30,794 nt of DNA, from assembly GCF_022771645.1 (NCBI RefSeq), contig NZ_JALFCU010000024.1, forward strand, positions 1 through 30,794. Reading direction: 5' to 3'. Below the pieces are notes generated by a model. It was not told where the DNA came from, did no database searches, and worked only from the letters and a program-made list of their open reading frames with translations. The translations under genes were made by a program, and so were the position numbers. The DNA comes from Selenomonas sp. (GTDB taxonomy: Bacteria > Bacillota > Negativicutes > Selenomonadales > Selenomonadaceae). This document shows, one piece after another, positions 1-6,248 of the stretch; position 1 is the first letter of the stretch, and every line of letters begins with the position of its first letter.

Positions 1-140
1 GCATCAACAACAAGATCAAGACGCTGCGCAGGCAGGCTTATGGCTATCCTGACGATGAATACTTCTTCTTGAAGCTCATCGACATGAGTCGCCATTAACC
101 TGCCGGGGATTGCTCATCCCACAGGAAAAATGATTGAGCC
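1..140 (+). mobile_element. Right end of an ISL3-like insertion sequence
   Basis: The window opens inside an insertion sequence. The transposase tail stops at 98, and the putative terminal repeat, read inwards on the minus strand from 140, begins GGCTCAATCATTTTTC. The minus-strand serine-recombinase homology stops at this same point, which fixes the IS edge to within a few bases. The left end lies outside the window, so neither the partner repeat nor a target-site duplication can be checked. The ISL3 assignment comes from the transposase tail and the GGCTC terminus. Confidence 0.65.
3..98 (+). CDS. Transposase C-terminus (ISL3 family), partial
   Basis: Only the last 31 codons are present. 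The reading frame is open from the window edge to TAA at 96-98. It includes NNKIKTLRRQAYGY followed by DDEYFFLKLID, which resembles the tail of ISL3-family (IS204/IS1001/IS1165) DDE transposases. The catalytic core lies outside the window. The stop is about 40 bp from the inferred IS edge, normal spacing for this family. The family call is from recall of the conserved tail and is fairly but not fully secure. Confidence 0.65.
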   Translation: MNNKIKTLRRQAYGYPDDEYFFLKLIDMSRH

Positions 141-846
141 ATTCTTTCGTCACGCGGTCCACATCGTAGCCAAGCGATGGGCGACCGCCCGTGTGCTTCG
201 CCTTCAGAGCGTTCTCCTTCATCCCTTTGCGGACTTCACGCGCAAGATTGATGCTGTAATATTCCGCCATCGCTTCGAGAGTGGATTGTAAAATAATGGA
301 CTCCGGACGTTCATCGTCCAACGGCTCCATCACACTCAATAATTTGACCTTGTTTTTGTGCAGCTTCAAGCGATAAACACTGCTGTCGTTGCGGTTGCGC
401 GCAAAGCGGTCAAACTTGTGCACGAGGACGATCTCGAAGTTGCCCTTCGCCGAGTCCTCAATCATCTGCTGAAAAGCCGGACGGTCATCTGTCGTGGCCG
501 ATCTCGCACGGTCGATGTATTGGTCTACGATAATGATGTTATGACCTTTCGCGAACTCCCTGATGGCGCGCACTTGCGCACCGTTCGAGTGTTCATCCGT
601 CTGCGCATCGGCTTCCGGGTCGTCGCCTGTCGAAATGGCAAGGCTCAACAGATAGGCATATTTCATGCTGGCAGTCTGGGCTTTCATCACGGCCTTATCG
701 CCGCTGTCCTGACCGCTGCCGAGGCCGACCAAGGAGAACGTCTCACCGGATTCCATATCGACGAGCGTCACCGTCATCTTCACGGTTGCTATTTTTTCGC
801 GTTGGAAAATCGTGGAACAGATGGAACAACGGAATGGTAGTTCCAA
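76..846 (-). pseudogene. Chimera of ERF annealing-protein fragment and truncated serine recombinase, cut by IS
   Basis: This 256-codon frame is built from pieces of different genes. Residues about 20-84 match the middle of phage ERF/Rad52-like single-strand annealing proteins (VKMTVTLVDMESGETFS, SGQDSGDKAVMKAQTASMKY, LAISTGDDPEAD). Residues about 84-235 match a large serine recombinase from just after its active-site region to the end of the catalytic domain (DRARSATTDDRPAFQQM, LVHKFDRFARNR, LEAMAEYYSINLAREVRKG, GGRPSLGYDVD). The N-terminal Y-x-R-x-S segment with the nucleophilic serine is missing. Residues about 236-256 are encoded by the end of the insertion sequence, so the DNA-binding domain is also gone. 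The first 18 codons lie in the 792-834 repeat. There is no credible ribosome binding site. It is a decayed prophage or mobile-element scar and should not be an active recombinase. Confidence 0.75.
792..834 (+). repeat. Direct repeat copy A flanking the secreted-protein cluster
   Basis: This stretch is about 80-85% identical, with small gaps, to 3853-3897 in the same orientation. Shared blocks are TTTTTCGC, TGGAACA, ATGGAACAA and GGAA. It contains spaced repeats of TGGAACA. The two copies bracket the six exported-protein genes and their terminator. Confidence 0.6.
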
Positions 847-910
847 TCACACGAATCTGTGATGAGCTTGTAAGTTTATGAAAGAAATTCTAGATTATTC
901 GTATTCTGTC

Positions 911-927
911 AAATAGTTGACCTATTT
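911..927 (+). promoter_or_regulatory. Palindrome overlapping a TTGACC box upstream of the secreted-protein cluster
   Basis: AAATAGTTGACCTATTT has six-base arms (AAATAG and CTATTT) around a five-base centre. The centre includes TTGACC, which could serve as a -35 box. No convincing -10 lies 16-18 bp downstream, although the DNA is AT-rich (TATATATG at 933-940, TAATAT at 967-972). It could be an operator for the cluster starting at 1006. The 847-1005 interval holds nothing else I recognise. Confidence 0.35.
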
Positions 928-1005
928 AGGCGTATATATGCTTTATTTTTCGAGGAAATTCGTCGATAATATAGGTAGAACATTCATACCAGAAAGGGGG
1001 AGTCT

Positions 1006-1368
1006 ATGTTGTTGAAAAGATTCTTGTTCGCCGCTGGTGTTTGTTCCGCACTTCTCTGCGGAACAGCCGTAACCAGCCCCCTGCCCGTCGCATCGGCGTA
1101 TTCAATCGATAACAGTTACGGATACGATCTCATCATAGGAACGTGGCGCGATCGCGACGGTGGGACACTCTCCATCACCGACAGCAGCATCGGCATGGCC
1201 TCATACACCATTCACGAAGTCACCAAGGACGATGCTCGTACTTCCGTTTGCCTTTACCTGAATGGGGGGAAGAGCGTCGTAACCTTAACCTTTGTCAATG
1301 GAAACCATACCTATATGATGCTCAACAACGTTCAGACGGGATATTCCAAAGATTACTCGAAAATCTAA
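1006..1368 (+). CDS. Small exported protein of unknown function (cluster gene 1)
   Basis: This is a 120-residue protein with a Sec signal peptide: a basic start (MLLKR), a hydrophobic core to about residue 22, and a plausible cleavage after ASA near residue 31. The mature part of about 90 residues is rich in Thr, Ser, Gly and Tyr and looks beta-structured, with GTWRDRDGGTLSITDSS and LYLNGGKSVVTLTFVNGNHTY. It contains one cysteine (SVCLYL). A strong ribosome binding site (AGAAAGGGGG) precedes the ATG. It is the first of six consecutive genes for exported proteins on the same strand, 41 bp before the next. I do not recognise a family, and base composition is visibly lower in GC than in the helicase and folate regions. 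Confidence 0.8.
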   Translation: MLLKRFLFAAGVCSALLCGTAVTSPLPVASAYSIDNSYGYDLIIGTWRDRDGGTLSITDSSIGMASYTIHEVTKDDARTSVCLYLNGGKSVVTLTFVNGNHTYMMLNNVQTGYSKDYSKI

Positions 1369-1409
1369 AGCCAATCTTATCTGCAAGCAACTCAAAAGGA
1401 GGTTTCACT

Positions 1410-1757
1410 ATGTTCAAAAAAGTTTTTACAAGATGCTTCATGCTCTGTGCTCTCGTCATGACGTTCGCTTTCGCCGCCATGCCATCTGCGGAAGCAGGTG
1501 TCGTTAGTGTTCCTGGTCATTCCGACTGGCTCCTCAACATCAACGATTCATCCGTCTATATGGTAGGACGCAATCACGCACATGTCATCATTTCCGTTCG
1601 CAGTTCAGAAGGAGAATGGTCTCGCCCATATCCCGTTCATATCCGTTGGGGCGCTGGTTTTGAATGCTACCGCATCTCCCAAAGTTGCGCCCAAACAGGA
1701 ACTGTCAACAGTGACGTCGGGCTGGCCGTCGCGAACTACATGAGCGAAAACTACTAA
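1410..1757 (+). CDS. Small exported protein of unknown function (cluster gene 2)
   Basis: This 115-residue protein starts at the ATG at 1410, chosen because AAAAGGAGG lies just upstream; the open frame itself extends further 5' without a site. The signal peptide is MFKKVFTR plus a hydrophobic core, with cleavage likely after SAEA near residue 29. The mature domain is about 86 residues. It has two cysteines close together (FECYRISQSCAQTG) that could form a disulfide in the envelope. SVYMVGRNHAHVIISVRSSEG suggests beta strands. No family is recognised. A 110-bp spacer with no obvious terminator separates it from the next gene. Confidence 0.8.
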   Translation: MFKKVFTRCFMLCALVMTFAFAAMPSAEAGVVSVPGHSDWLLNINDSSVYMVGRNHAHVIISVRSSEGEWSRPYPVHIRWGAGFECYRISQSCAQTGTVNSDVGLAVANYMSENY

Positions 1758-1867
1758 AAACGCCTGTTTGCTGCGAGATTGCCAAACAGCCGGGCCGTCG
1801 CACAAGCGTGCGGCGGCTTTTCCACTATTTAGCGTACCACTTCTACACGCCGAGAGGATGACGACTT

Positions 1868-2350
1868 ATGAAAAGAATCTTCACGCTCACCATCTGTTTC
1901 CTGATCGCGCTTTCTACTGCTTGCTTTGCCAGAGCGCTTCCCAACTCCGAATTTTCCCTTGGCGGCATCTGCGTGACCAGTGGGGTCACGATGAGCTATG
2001 TCCGCAGCGTCTACGGCAGCCCGACGCTGGTATCCGATGACGGCTTCACCCGTACTTATCGTTATGGCAGCACCGTGACACTCAAAGCATGGAAAACCAA
2101 CGCAGGCGAAGAACGCGTCAATTATGTGAAAACGACGGCAAATAATGGATTTGCGACACCCGCAGGATTGACCGTCGGTATGAGCAAATCGACCATGCAG
2201 AGCCTCTATGGCACGGAAGATCCGTATTACGACAAAAAGACAGGATATACCGAATATATGTATCCGCACATGGGCTCTGGCGCAGGTGCGGGGATGCGCA
2301 TCCTGGTAGATGATGACAATACGATTCAGAGCATCGAAGTGCTCGATTGA
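1868..2350 (+). CDS. Exported protein with two BamE/SmpA-like repeats (cluster gene 3)
   Basis: This is a 160-residue protein with a signal peptide (MKRIFTLTICFLIALSTACF). The sequence LSTAC before residue 20 is a weak lipobox, so it may be a lipoprotein or be cleaved near ARA at 23. The mature part holds two similar units. The first has GVTMSYVRSVYGSPTLV followed by FTRTYRYGS. The second has GLTVGMSKSTMQSLYG followed by GYTEYMYPHMG. The pattern of a Gly-Met/Thr segment, a short helix, YG and a later Tyr-rich strand resembles the BamE/SmpA/OmlA fold found in envelope proteins. That is inference from pattern. The ribosome binding site is modest (GAGAGGATG). The C-terminal strand ends IQSIEVLD. 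Confidence 0.8.
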   Translation: MKRIFTLTICFLIALSTACFARALPNSEFSLGGICVTSGVTMSYVRSVYGSPTLVSDDGFTRTYRYGSTVTLKAWKTNAGEERVNYVKTTANNGFATPAGLTVGMSKSTMQSLYGTEDPYYDKKTGYTEYMYPHMGSGAGAGMRILVDDDNTIQSIEVLD

Positions 2351-2375
2351 TGGGATTCCGAAGGAGGTTATTTCT

Positions 2376-2897
2376 ATGCATCGCATACAACGGATACTCT
2401 TGCTCGCCTGCTTTGCTTTTCTATTCTCGCAGGCAATTGCAGCCGCTGCACCGGTGAATGTCTCCGACATGGGACTTAGCCGTTTCACCTATGCTGTCGA
2501 TCAGCTTGGCTCACAGCAAGGTATCCAGACGCATTTCGCAAATTATATGCGTCTTACGCCATCCAGCGATAAAATCGGTCCGTACGATGTTTATCCGTTG
2601 GATTACAGCGACGGTAGTCATCGCGTTTTGATTCTCTACCTCACGCACGACGCCAGCTACATCGAACGCATTTCCGTTCTTTGGCCGATTGATGACGAAA
2701 CGTCCATGAACAATGCAGGCGACCTCGTTGACCTCATGCTCGGCGTCATCGGACTCACGAAAGCCGAAGGTGACGCGCTTGCCTCGCAGGGCAACGATGC
2801 AAGCGTTTGGTGCGCATCTGCAAACCGTCGCATCCATCTTCATCTGTCGAAGTCGGACGAAATTTATGATGCGACAATCACATCTGAAGATTCTTGA
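2376..2897 (+). CDS. Exported protein of unknown function (cluster gene 4)
   Basis: This protein has 173 residues from the ATG at 2376, which follows AAGGAGG by eight bases; codons upstream in the same frame lack a site. The signal peptide is MHRIQRILLLACFAFLFSQA with cleavage in the alanine run around residues 20-25. The mature part is about 150 residues, with acidic and polar stretches and SHRVLILYLTHDASYIERISV, which looks like adjacent beta strands. A single cysteine lies near the C-terminus (VWCASANRR). No family is recognised. It is 25 bp downstream of gene 3 and 23 bp upstream of gene 5, consistent with one transcript. Confidence 0.8.
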   Translation: MHRIQRILLLACFAFLFSQAIAAAAPVNVSDMGLSRFTYAVDQLGSQQGIQTHFANYMRLTPSSDKIGPYDVYPLDYSDGSHRVLILYLTHDASYIERISVLWPIDDETSMNNAGDLVDLMLGVIGLTKAEGDALASQGNDASVWCASANRRIHLHLSKSDEIYDATITSEDS

Positions 2898-2920
2898 TGA
2901 TAACGGGGAGGCTTTCCATC

Positions 2921-3292
2921 ATGAAAAAGTTTTTCTGCGGTTTCCTGATGATGCTGGCAATGCTGCTTGTGAACGTTCCCGCCAGTCCGTGCTCGGCGGC
3001 CGATGTCTGGGTCTGCACGGCAGACGGGAATCAGATTTTCGTTGAAACGGACACGATCAGCGGGGACAGTTCTCATGCGCAAGCGCGGACAAAAGAAGTC
3101 TATAACGGCCGTCTGGTACGTAGCGTCATGTGGTATTTCAACAAAATGGGTTCTTGGCGCTATCGCACCAGTACCATGCGCGGAAATCATGATACCGTAG
3201 TCATCCCGAATGGGGAATCCCATGCTATTTTGAGAGAATGTGGCAATGTTCTTGGTTTTTCTACATACGTCGAAGAAATGTGGGTATATTGA
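2921..3292 (+). CDS. Small exported protein of unknown function (cluster gene 5)
   Basis: This protein has 123 residues. The ATG at 2921 is preferred over one at 2894 because GGGGAGG lies 10 bases upstream and the signal peptide then starts correctly (MKKFFCGFLMMLAMLLVNV). Cleavage is likely after CSA or SAA near residues 25-27. The mature protein begins DVWVCTADGNQIFVETDTI and has two cysteines (WVCTAD and RECGNV) that could pair. VRSVMWYFNKMGSWRYR is aromatic and basic. I do not recognise a family. The next gene starts 28 bp downstream. Confidence 0.8.
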   Translation: MKKFFCGFLMMLAMLLVNVPASPCSAADVWVCTADGNQIFVETDTISGDSSHAQARTKEVYNGRLVRSVMWYFNKMGSWRYRTSTMRGNHDTVVIPNGESHAILRECGNVLGFSTYVEEMWVY

Positions 3293-3320
3293 TGTTTTCT
3301 GAAAGGTAAGTTGATATATC

Positions 3321-3758
3321 ATGAAACGTTGGATTTTGGCACTCTTCACAGCACTCTGTGCTTGGAGTTTCATGACCGCAATCGCTCCGACGCCAGCCTA
3401 CGCGCTCGGCTACCGTGTCTCGTCGTATTGGTGCGGGAACAGCAATTACCCGCAAGCTTATATGCACATGGGGCATTCCTTCTATGTGGACTTGCATTCG
3501 GCATATATCGCGAACCAATGGACGGATAACACGGGCGACAACACGGTCTATGTTGCCAACATCATCGATGTGGATGACGATCACGGCGGAAACCGGACGT
3601 ACGCGACAAGCGTCTTGGTCGAAGAGTCCGAGGGCGGCCCTGCCTTCTATGAGAAACGTGACGGGCAATGGGTCTCGATGACCGGCTACGGCTATCAGCA
3701 GCCGAATTTCAATGCTGCTTGGATCTTGCTCCACTATTTCGAAGGCGATGCCCTCTGA
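3321..3758 (+). CDS. Exported protein of unknown function (cluster gene 6, last)
   Basis: This 145-residue protein has a signal peptide (MKRWILALFTALCAWSF) and likely cleavage after AYA near residue 28. The mature part is rich in Tyr, Asn and Asp (YWCGNSNYPQAYMHMGHSFY, NTGDNTVYVANIIDVDDDHG). The DVDDDHGG stretch could bind a cation, which is speculation. It ends AAWILLHYFEGDAL. The spacing to gene 5 and the terminator immediately downstream (3788-3840) make it the last gene of the six-gene set. The ribosome binding site is GAAAGGTAAG. Confidence 0.8.
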   Translation: MKRWILALFTALCAWSFMTAIAPTPAYALGYRVSSYWCGNSNYPQAYMHMGHSFYVDLHSAYIANQWTDNTGDNTVYVANIIDVDDDHGGNRTYATSVLVEESEGGPAFYEKRDGQWVSMTGYGYQQPNFNAAWILLHYFEGDAL

Positions 3759-3787
3759 AGCCTACGCAACCAAAATAAACCACACAC

Positions 3788-3840
3788 AAAAGGACACATC
3801 AAGCCCTCGCCATCTGGCGGTCACTCGATGTGTCCTTTCT
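3788..3840 (+). terminator. Terminator hairpin ending the secreted-protein cluster
   Basis: Perfect 12-bp arms AAAGGACACATC (3789-3800) and GATGTGTCCTTT (3827-3838) enclose a second small hairpin, CGCCA-TC-TGGCG. A short T-rich tail follows. It lies 30 bp past the stop of the last cluster gene. Confidence 0.75.
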
Positions 3841-3852
3841 TATTCGTCAAAA

Positions 3853-3897
3853 AATTTTTCGCCGTTAGAAATCGCTGGAACACATGGAACAATGGAA
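3853..3897 (+). repeat. Direct repeat copy B flanking the secreted-protein cluster
   Basis: This is the partner of 792-834 in the same orientation. It lies just past the terminator and just 3' of the Rpn fragment, which is on the other strand. Three spaced TGGAACA-type units are visible. Confidence 0.6.
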
Positions 3898-3907
3898 CAA
3901 TCTTACC

Positions 3908-4180
3908 TCATAGACGAAATTCCTGAAACAGTCGATCCCGCAAGGCTGTGTCACTCGTAACGCGGAAAATTTCCGCATCGCGGCCTTCTTCGTGGAGTTT
4001 TGAAATGAGTTGTGACAAACGATCCATTCCTCGCACTTCTCCACGCTCTTCCGCCCCCGCGAGGCCCGAGCGATAGTCCATGAGTGCCATCTCACGATTG
4101 ATGTATTTCAGCCGGTCTTCCTTGTTCTGCAAGAAGATGCCTGTTGCGTCATACGCGTTGTTGATTGCTGCCTCGTTCAT
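3908..4180 (-). CDS. C-terminal fragment of an Rpn-family (PD-(D/E)XK) nuclease/transposase-like protein
   Basis: This 90-residue protein resembles the C-terminal part of Rpn family recombination-promoting nucleases, which are usually near 300 residues. Recognisable parts are LQNKEDRLKYINREMALMDY, then an acidic and charged stretch (AGAEERGEVRG), then the terminal DRLSQLISKLHEEGRDAEI and DTALRDRLFQEF segments. The N-terminal nuclease core is absent. AGGGAGG lies about nine bases before the ATG, so the fragment may still be translated, perhaps as a stand-alone product. It sits 21 bp downstream of the yafQ stop on the same strand and could be co-transcribed with the toxin-antitoxin pair. It is probably a remnant. 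Confidence 0.6.
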   Translation of the reverse strand: MNEAAINNAYDATGIFLQNKEDRLKYINREMALMDYRSGLAGAEERGEVRGMDRLSQLISKLHEEGRDAEIFRVTSDTALRDRLFQEFRL

Positions 4181-4201
4181 CGCCAGTTCCTCCCTGCCGT
4201 A

Positions 4202-4474
4202 TCAGAACAGATCGCTATGCGTCCCTGTCCTCGAAGTCGTCAGTACGAGCTCCTCCCGCTTCACCGCATAGACCAGCAACCAGTCTGGCTGGATGTGACA
4301 TTCACGAAACCCATCGTAATTCCCTGTCAATGCGTGATCCCTGCATCGTTCCGGCAACGGTTCTTCTTTCAGCAACGTATCGACGATATCTGACAGCAGG
4401 GACATATCGAGCCCACGTTTCTTGCAGAGCTTGTAGTCTCGTTTGAATTTGTTCGTCATTTCGAGTCTCAGCAT
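4202..4474 (-). CDS. yafQ: YafQ-family mRNA interferase toxin
   Basis: This 90-residue protein is a RelE-superfamily toxin that cleaves mRNA on the ribosome. The YafQ active-site pattern is complete: H47 (RDHALTG), H60-x3-D64-W65 (ECHIQPDWLL) and H86 (TGTHSDLF). The length is typical. Its ATG overlaps the antitoxin stop (ATGCTGA), so the two are translationally coupled with the antitoxin first. An alternative start at residue 6 (MTNKF) is possible. All catalytic residues being present argues for an active toxin held by DinJ. Confidence 0.92.
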   Translation of the reverse strand: MLRLEMTNKFKRDYKLCKKRGLDMSLLSDIVDTLLKEEPLPERCRDHALTGNYDGFRECHIQPDWLLVYAVKREELVLTTSRTGTHSDLF

Positions 4475-4746
4475 TCCGCATCGAGCTCCCGAAACGCTTC
4501 TTCTGCCGAAGCATAACTCTTTACCTTCTTGCGGCCTGCGAGGATGTCACGCGCTTCCCGCATCGCCGCTTCGGTCTCCGCATTGTAACGCGGCTGGCGA
4601 ACCTCGAAGGGCAAGCCGCGATGCATGAGCGACTGGCGAAGGAACAGGTTGATGGCCGTCGTCATGTCGAGCCCGAGTGAACGGAAAAGTTCTTGCGATT
4701 CCTTCTTGATTTCCGGATCCATCCGGATCGTCATACTCGTTGTCAT
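4468..4746 (-). CDS. dinJ: RelB/DinJ-family antitoxin
   Basis: This 92-residue protein has an N-terminal ribbon-helix-helix region (SMTIRMDPEIKKESQELF then LGLDMTTAINLFLRQ) that binds operator DNA. Its C-terminal half (RDILAGRKKVKSYASAEEAF) wraps the toxin. The ATG at 4746 is chosen because AAGGAGATG lies upstream; an in-frame start seven codons earlier lies over that site. It is the first gene of the pair. Together with the toxin it should repress its own promoter, where two dyads are visible. Confidence 0.92.
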   Translation of the reverse strand: MTTSMTIRMDPEIKKESQELFRSLGLDMTTAINLFLRQSLMHRGLPFEVRQPRYNAETEAAMREARDILAGRKKVKSYASAEEAFRELDAEC

Positions 4747-4767
4747 GAGAATCATCTCCTTGCTCAA

Positions 4768-4808
4768 ATTATAACATATAGATGTCCAACGTCAATACAT
4801 TGAATGTA
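4768..4808 (-). promoter_or_regulatory. dinJ-yafQ promoter with two operator-like dyads
   Basis: On the minus strand a -35 TTGACG (4790-4795) and a -10 TATAAT (4768-4773) are separated by 16 bp. Two dyads fit an autorepressed toxin-antitoxin promoter. TACATTGAATGTA (4796-4808) is a perfect palindrome just upstream of the -35. ACATATAGATGT (4774-4785) lies in the spacer. The half-site ACAT/ATGT is common to both. Confidence 0.75.
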
Positions 4809-4839
4809 CGCGCAGATTAAGTGCTATCTTCAAAATCTA

Positions 4840-4868
4840 TGGCACTCCGCTTGCGAGTGGGATATAAT
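4840..4868 (+). promoter_or_regulatory. Sigma54-like -24/-12 match, also a TATAAT, upstream of the DUF4869 gene
   Basis: TGGCACTCCGCTTGC (4840-4854) fits the sigma54 pattern: GG and GC are separated by exactly ten bases and both boxes match. TATAAT follows at 4863-4868 but has no good sigma70 -35 box 16-18 bp upstream. Either or both could drive the gene at 4914. No enhancer-binding regulator is encoded in this window. Confidence 0.4.
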
Positions 4869-4913
4869 ATTTTCAGGCCATCGTGCCAACGAAATAGATA
4901 GGGATGAATCACA

Positions 4914-5351
4914 ATGCTCCACGTTTTTTACGGCGATCTGCCGACCGCCATCTACAATACTGCCATCTACTTCAAGAACGTCTACGAGGATGCGTGGCTG
5001 ACGACGCCGCCCGTCCCGCAGATGATTCTGGACATCGACAAATCCACCGTCATCGCCGGTGGCGTCATCGACAGTCCTGTGCTCGGGAAGATTTCGCCGC
5101 TCGGCCTCTCGGGCGGCGTCAAGACGCTCATCCTCATCCAGAACGTCCCTGAAAAAATCTTCAACGCCTCGACGTGCGGTGACAACTGCGCGCCTTGGCT
5201 GCTGCGTCTCGCGGAGGAAAAAGACATCACGGTCAATCTGCGCCACCTGATGAATTTCGGCAAAGGCACGTTTGCGCTCCACATCCTCAACACCGACCAG
5301 ACCGTCCACAGCATGAAAGAGCTCGTCCCGATTGCCGGACGCTTCGTCTGA
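4914..5351 (+). CDS. DUF4869 domain protein
   Basis: This 145-residue protein matches DUF4869 from its first residues (MLHVFYGDLPTAIYNTAIYF) to its end (HSMKELVPIAGRFV). Other conserved parts are SPVLGKISPLGLSGGVKTLI and a C88-G-D-N-C92 motif (ASTCGDNCAPWLL) followed by EEKDITVNLRHLM. The CxxxC pair could bind metal or be redox active, which is inference. The function of the family is unknown to me. It is followed after 12 bp by a small P-loop ATPase, and I recall this pairing from other Firmicutes, so they likely act together. The ribosome binding site is weak (TAGGGATG). No signal peptide or membrane segment is seen. Confidence 0.85.
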   Translation: MLHVFYGDLPTAIYNTAIYFKNVYEDAWLTTPPVPQMILDIDKSTVIAGGVIDSPVLGKISPLGLSGGVKTLILIQNVPEKIFNASTCGDNCAPWLLRLAEEKDITVNLRHLMNFGKGTFALHILNTDQTVHSMKELVPIAGRFV

Positions 5352-5363
5352 AGGAGGCGCATG

Positions 5364-5840
5364 ATGAACGGTTCGCAGAGTGTCATCGTTCAGAACAAAC
5401 GCATTCGTTATGACTTCGCAATCCATCGCAACATCACCATCATCTGCGGCGACAGCGCCACGGGCAAGACAACGCTCGTCGAGATGATCCAAGAGTATTA
5501 CGACAACGGTGAGAGCAGCGGTATCATGCTCGATTGTCCGAAGACCTGTGTGACGCTCTCGGGGCGCAAATGGCAGGCCGAGCTCGCCCTGTACCACGAC
5601 AGCCTCGTCTTCATCGACGAAGGAAACGCCTTTGTCACGTCCGAAGCCTTTGCCAAAGCAATCCAAGGAACGGACAATTACTACATCATCGTCAACCGCG
5701 AGAATCTGGAAAACCTGCCGTACAGCGTCAAGGAAATCTACGGCATCCGCACGTCGGGCAAATACGGTGATTCCGAGCAAACCTGCAATGAATTGTATCC
5801 GATTTTCTCAAAGACCCTATCAAACGTTTTTCAAGATTGA
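5364..5840 (+). CDS. Small P-loop ATPase paired with DUF4869
   Basis: This 158-residue cytoplasmic protein has a clear Walker A (G29-DSATGKTT) and a Walker B ending in two acids (LVFIDE, residues 81-86). A sensor-like strand follows (NYYIIVNRENL). It begins with a short beta region (VIVQNKRIRYDF) that leads straight into the P-loop strand, so it is a minimal single-domain NTPase. Two adjacent ATGs occur (5361 and 5364); the second has better spacing from AAGGAGG. The stop at 5840 lies in the -35 box of the higBA promoter. The substrate is unknown. The phrase LENLPYSVKEIYGIRTSGKY near the C-terminus appears typical of the family. Confidence 0.8.
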   Translation: MNGSQSVIVQNKRIRYDFAIHRNITIICGDSATGKTTLVEMIQEYYDNGESSGIMLDCPKTCVTLSGRKWQAELALYHDSLVFIDEGNAFVTSEAFAKAIQGTDNYYIIVNRENLENLPYSVKEIYGIRTSGKYGDSEQTCNELYPIFSKTLSNVFQD

Positions 5841-5865
5841 CAATATGGGAAAAATACCATATTAT
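5837..5865 (+). promoter_or_regulatory. higBA promoter with spacer palindrome
   Basis: TTGACA (5837-5842) and TATTAT (5860-5865) are separated by 17 bp. An inverted repeat AATATGG (5842-5848) / CCATATT (5857-5863) fills the spacer and overlaps both boxes, as expected for an autorepressor operator bound by HigA. The -35 overlaps the stop codon of the upstream ATPase gene. Confidence 0.8.
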
Positions 5866-5882
5866 AAATCTGGAGGTGCGTC

Positions 5883-6248
5883 ATGGAACAAGACAACTTC
5901 GAGATTGAGTTCTTTGAAAAAGATGATGCGACGTGTCCCGTCCAAGAGTTCCTCGATTCTCTCGATGACAAGATGGCCGCAAAAGTGTACGGCATGATGG
6001 ATGTCTTGGCGATGGCGGGAAATGCCTTGCGCAAGCCGTACTCTTCGAAGCTCAACGAACATATCTTCGAGCTGCGGGTCAAGCAGGGATCGAACATCAC
6101 GCGCGTGCTCTACTTCTTTTTCGTCGGGAAACACATCGTCATGACAAACGGCTTTGCGAAGAAGCAGCAAAAGACACCTCCGCGTCAAATCGAGATTGCC
6201 GAGAAATATCGAAAAATCTATTTGCAAAGAAAGGGTGTCAACGCATGA
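5883..6248 (+). CDS. higB: HigB/Gp49-type RelE-superfamily toxin
   Basis: This 121-residue protein of the phage-derived Gp49/HigB group is predicted to be a ribosome-dependent mRNA interferase. Family features are CPVQEFLDSLDDKMAAKV near the N-terminus, KPYSSKLNEHIFELRVKQG, ITRVLYFFFVGKHIVMTNGF and the terminal KTPPRQIEIAEKYR. GGAGG lies six bases before the ATG. As in HigBA systems the toxin gene comes first, and it overlaps the antitoxin by four bases (ATGA). Confidence 0.9.
   Translation: MEQDNFEIEFFEKDDATCPVQEFLDSLDDKMAAKVYGMMDVLAMAGNALRKPYSSKLNEHIFELRVKQGSNITRVLYFFFVGKHIVMTNGFAKKQQKTPPRQIEIAEKYRKIYLQRKGVNA

Noticed and set aside
3712..3960. An 82-codon plus-strand frame past the secreted cluster
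   Set aside because: It overlaps the end of the last cluster gene, the terminator and the direct repeat, and has no ribosome binding site.
4840..4868. TGGCAC plus TATAAT as an ordinary sigma70 promoter
   Set aside because: TGGCAC matches the -35 consensus poorly. The sigma54 reading fits better, though TATAAT may still be used.
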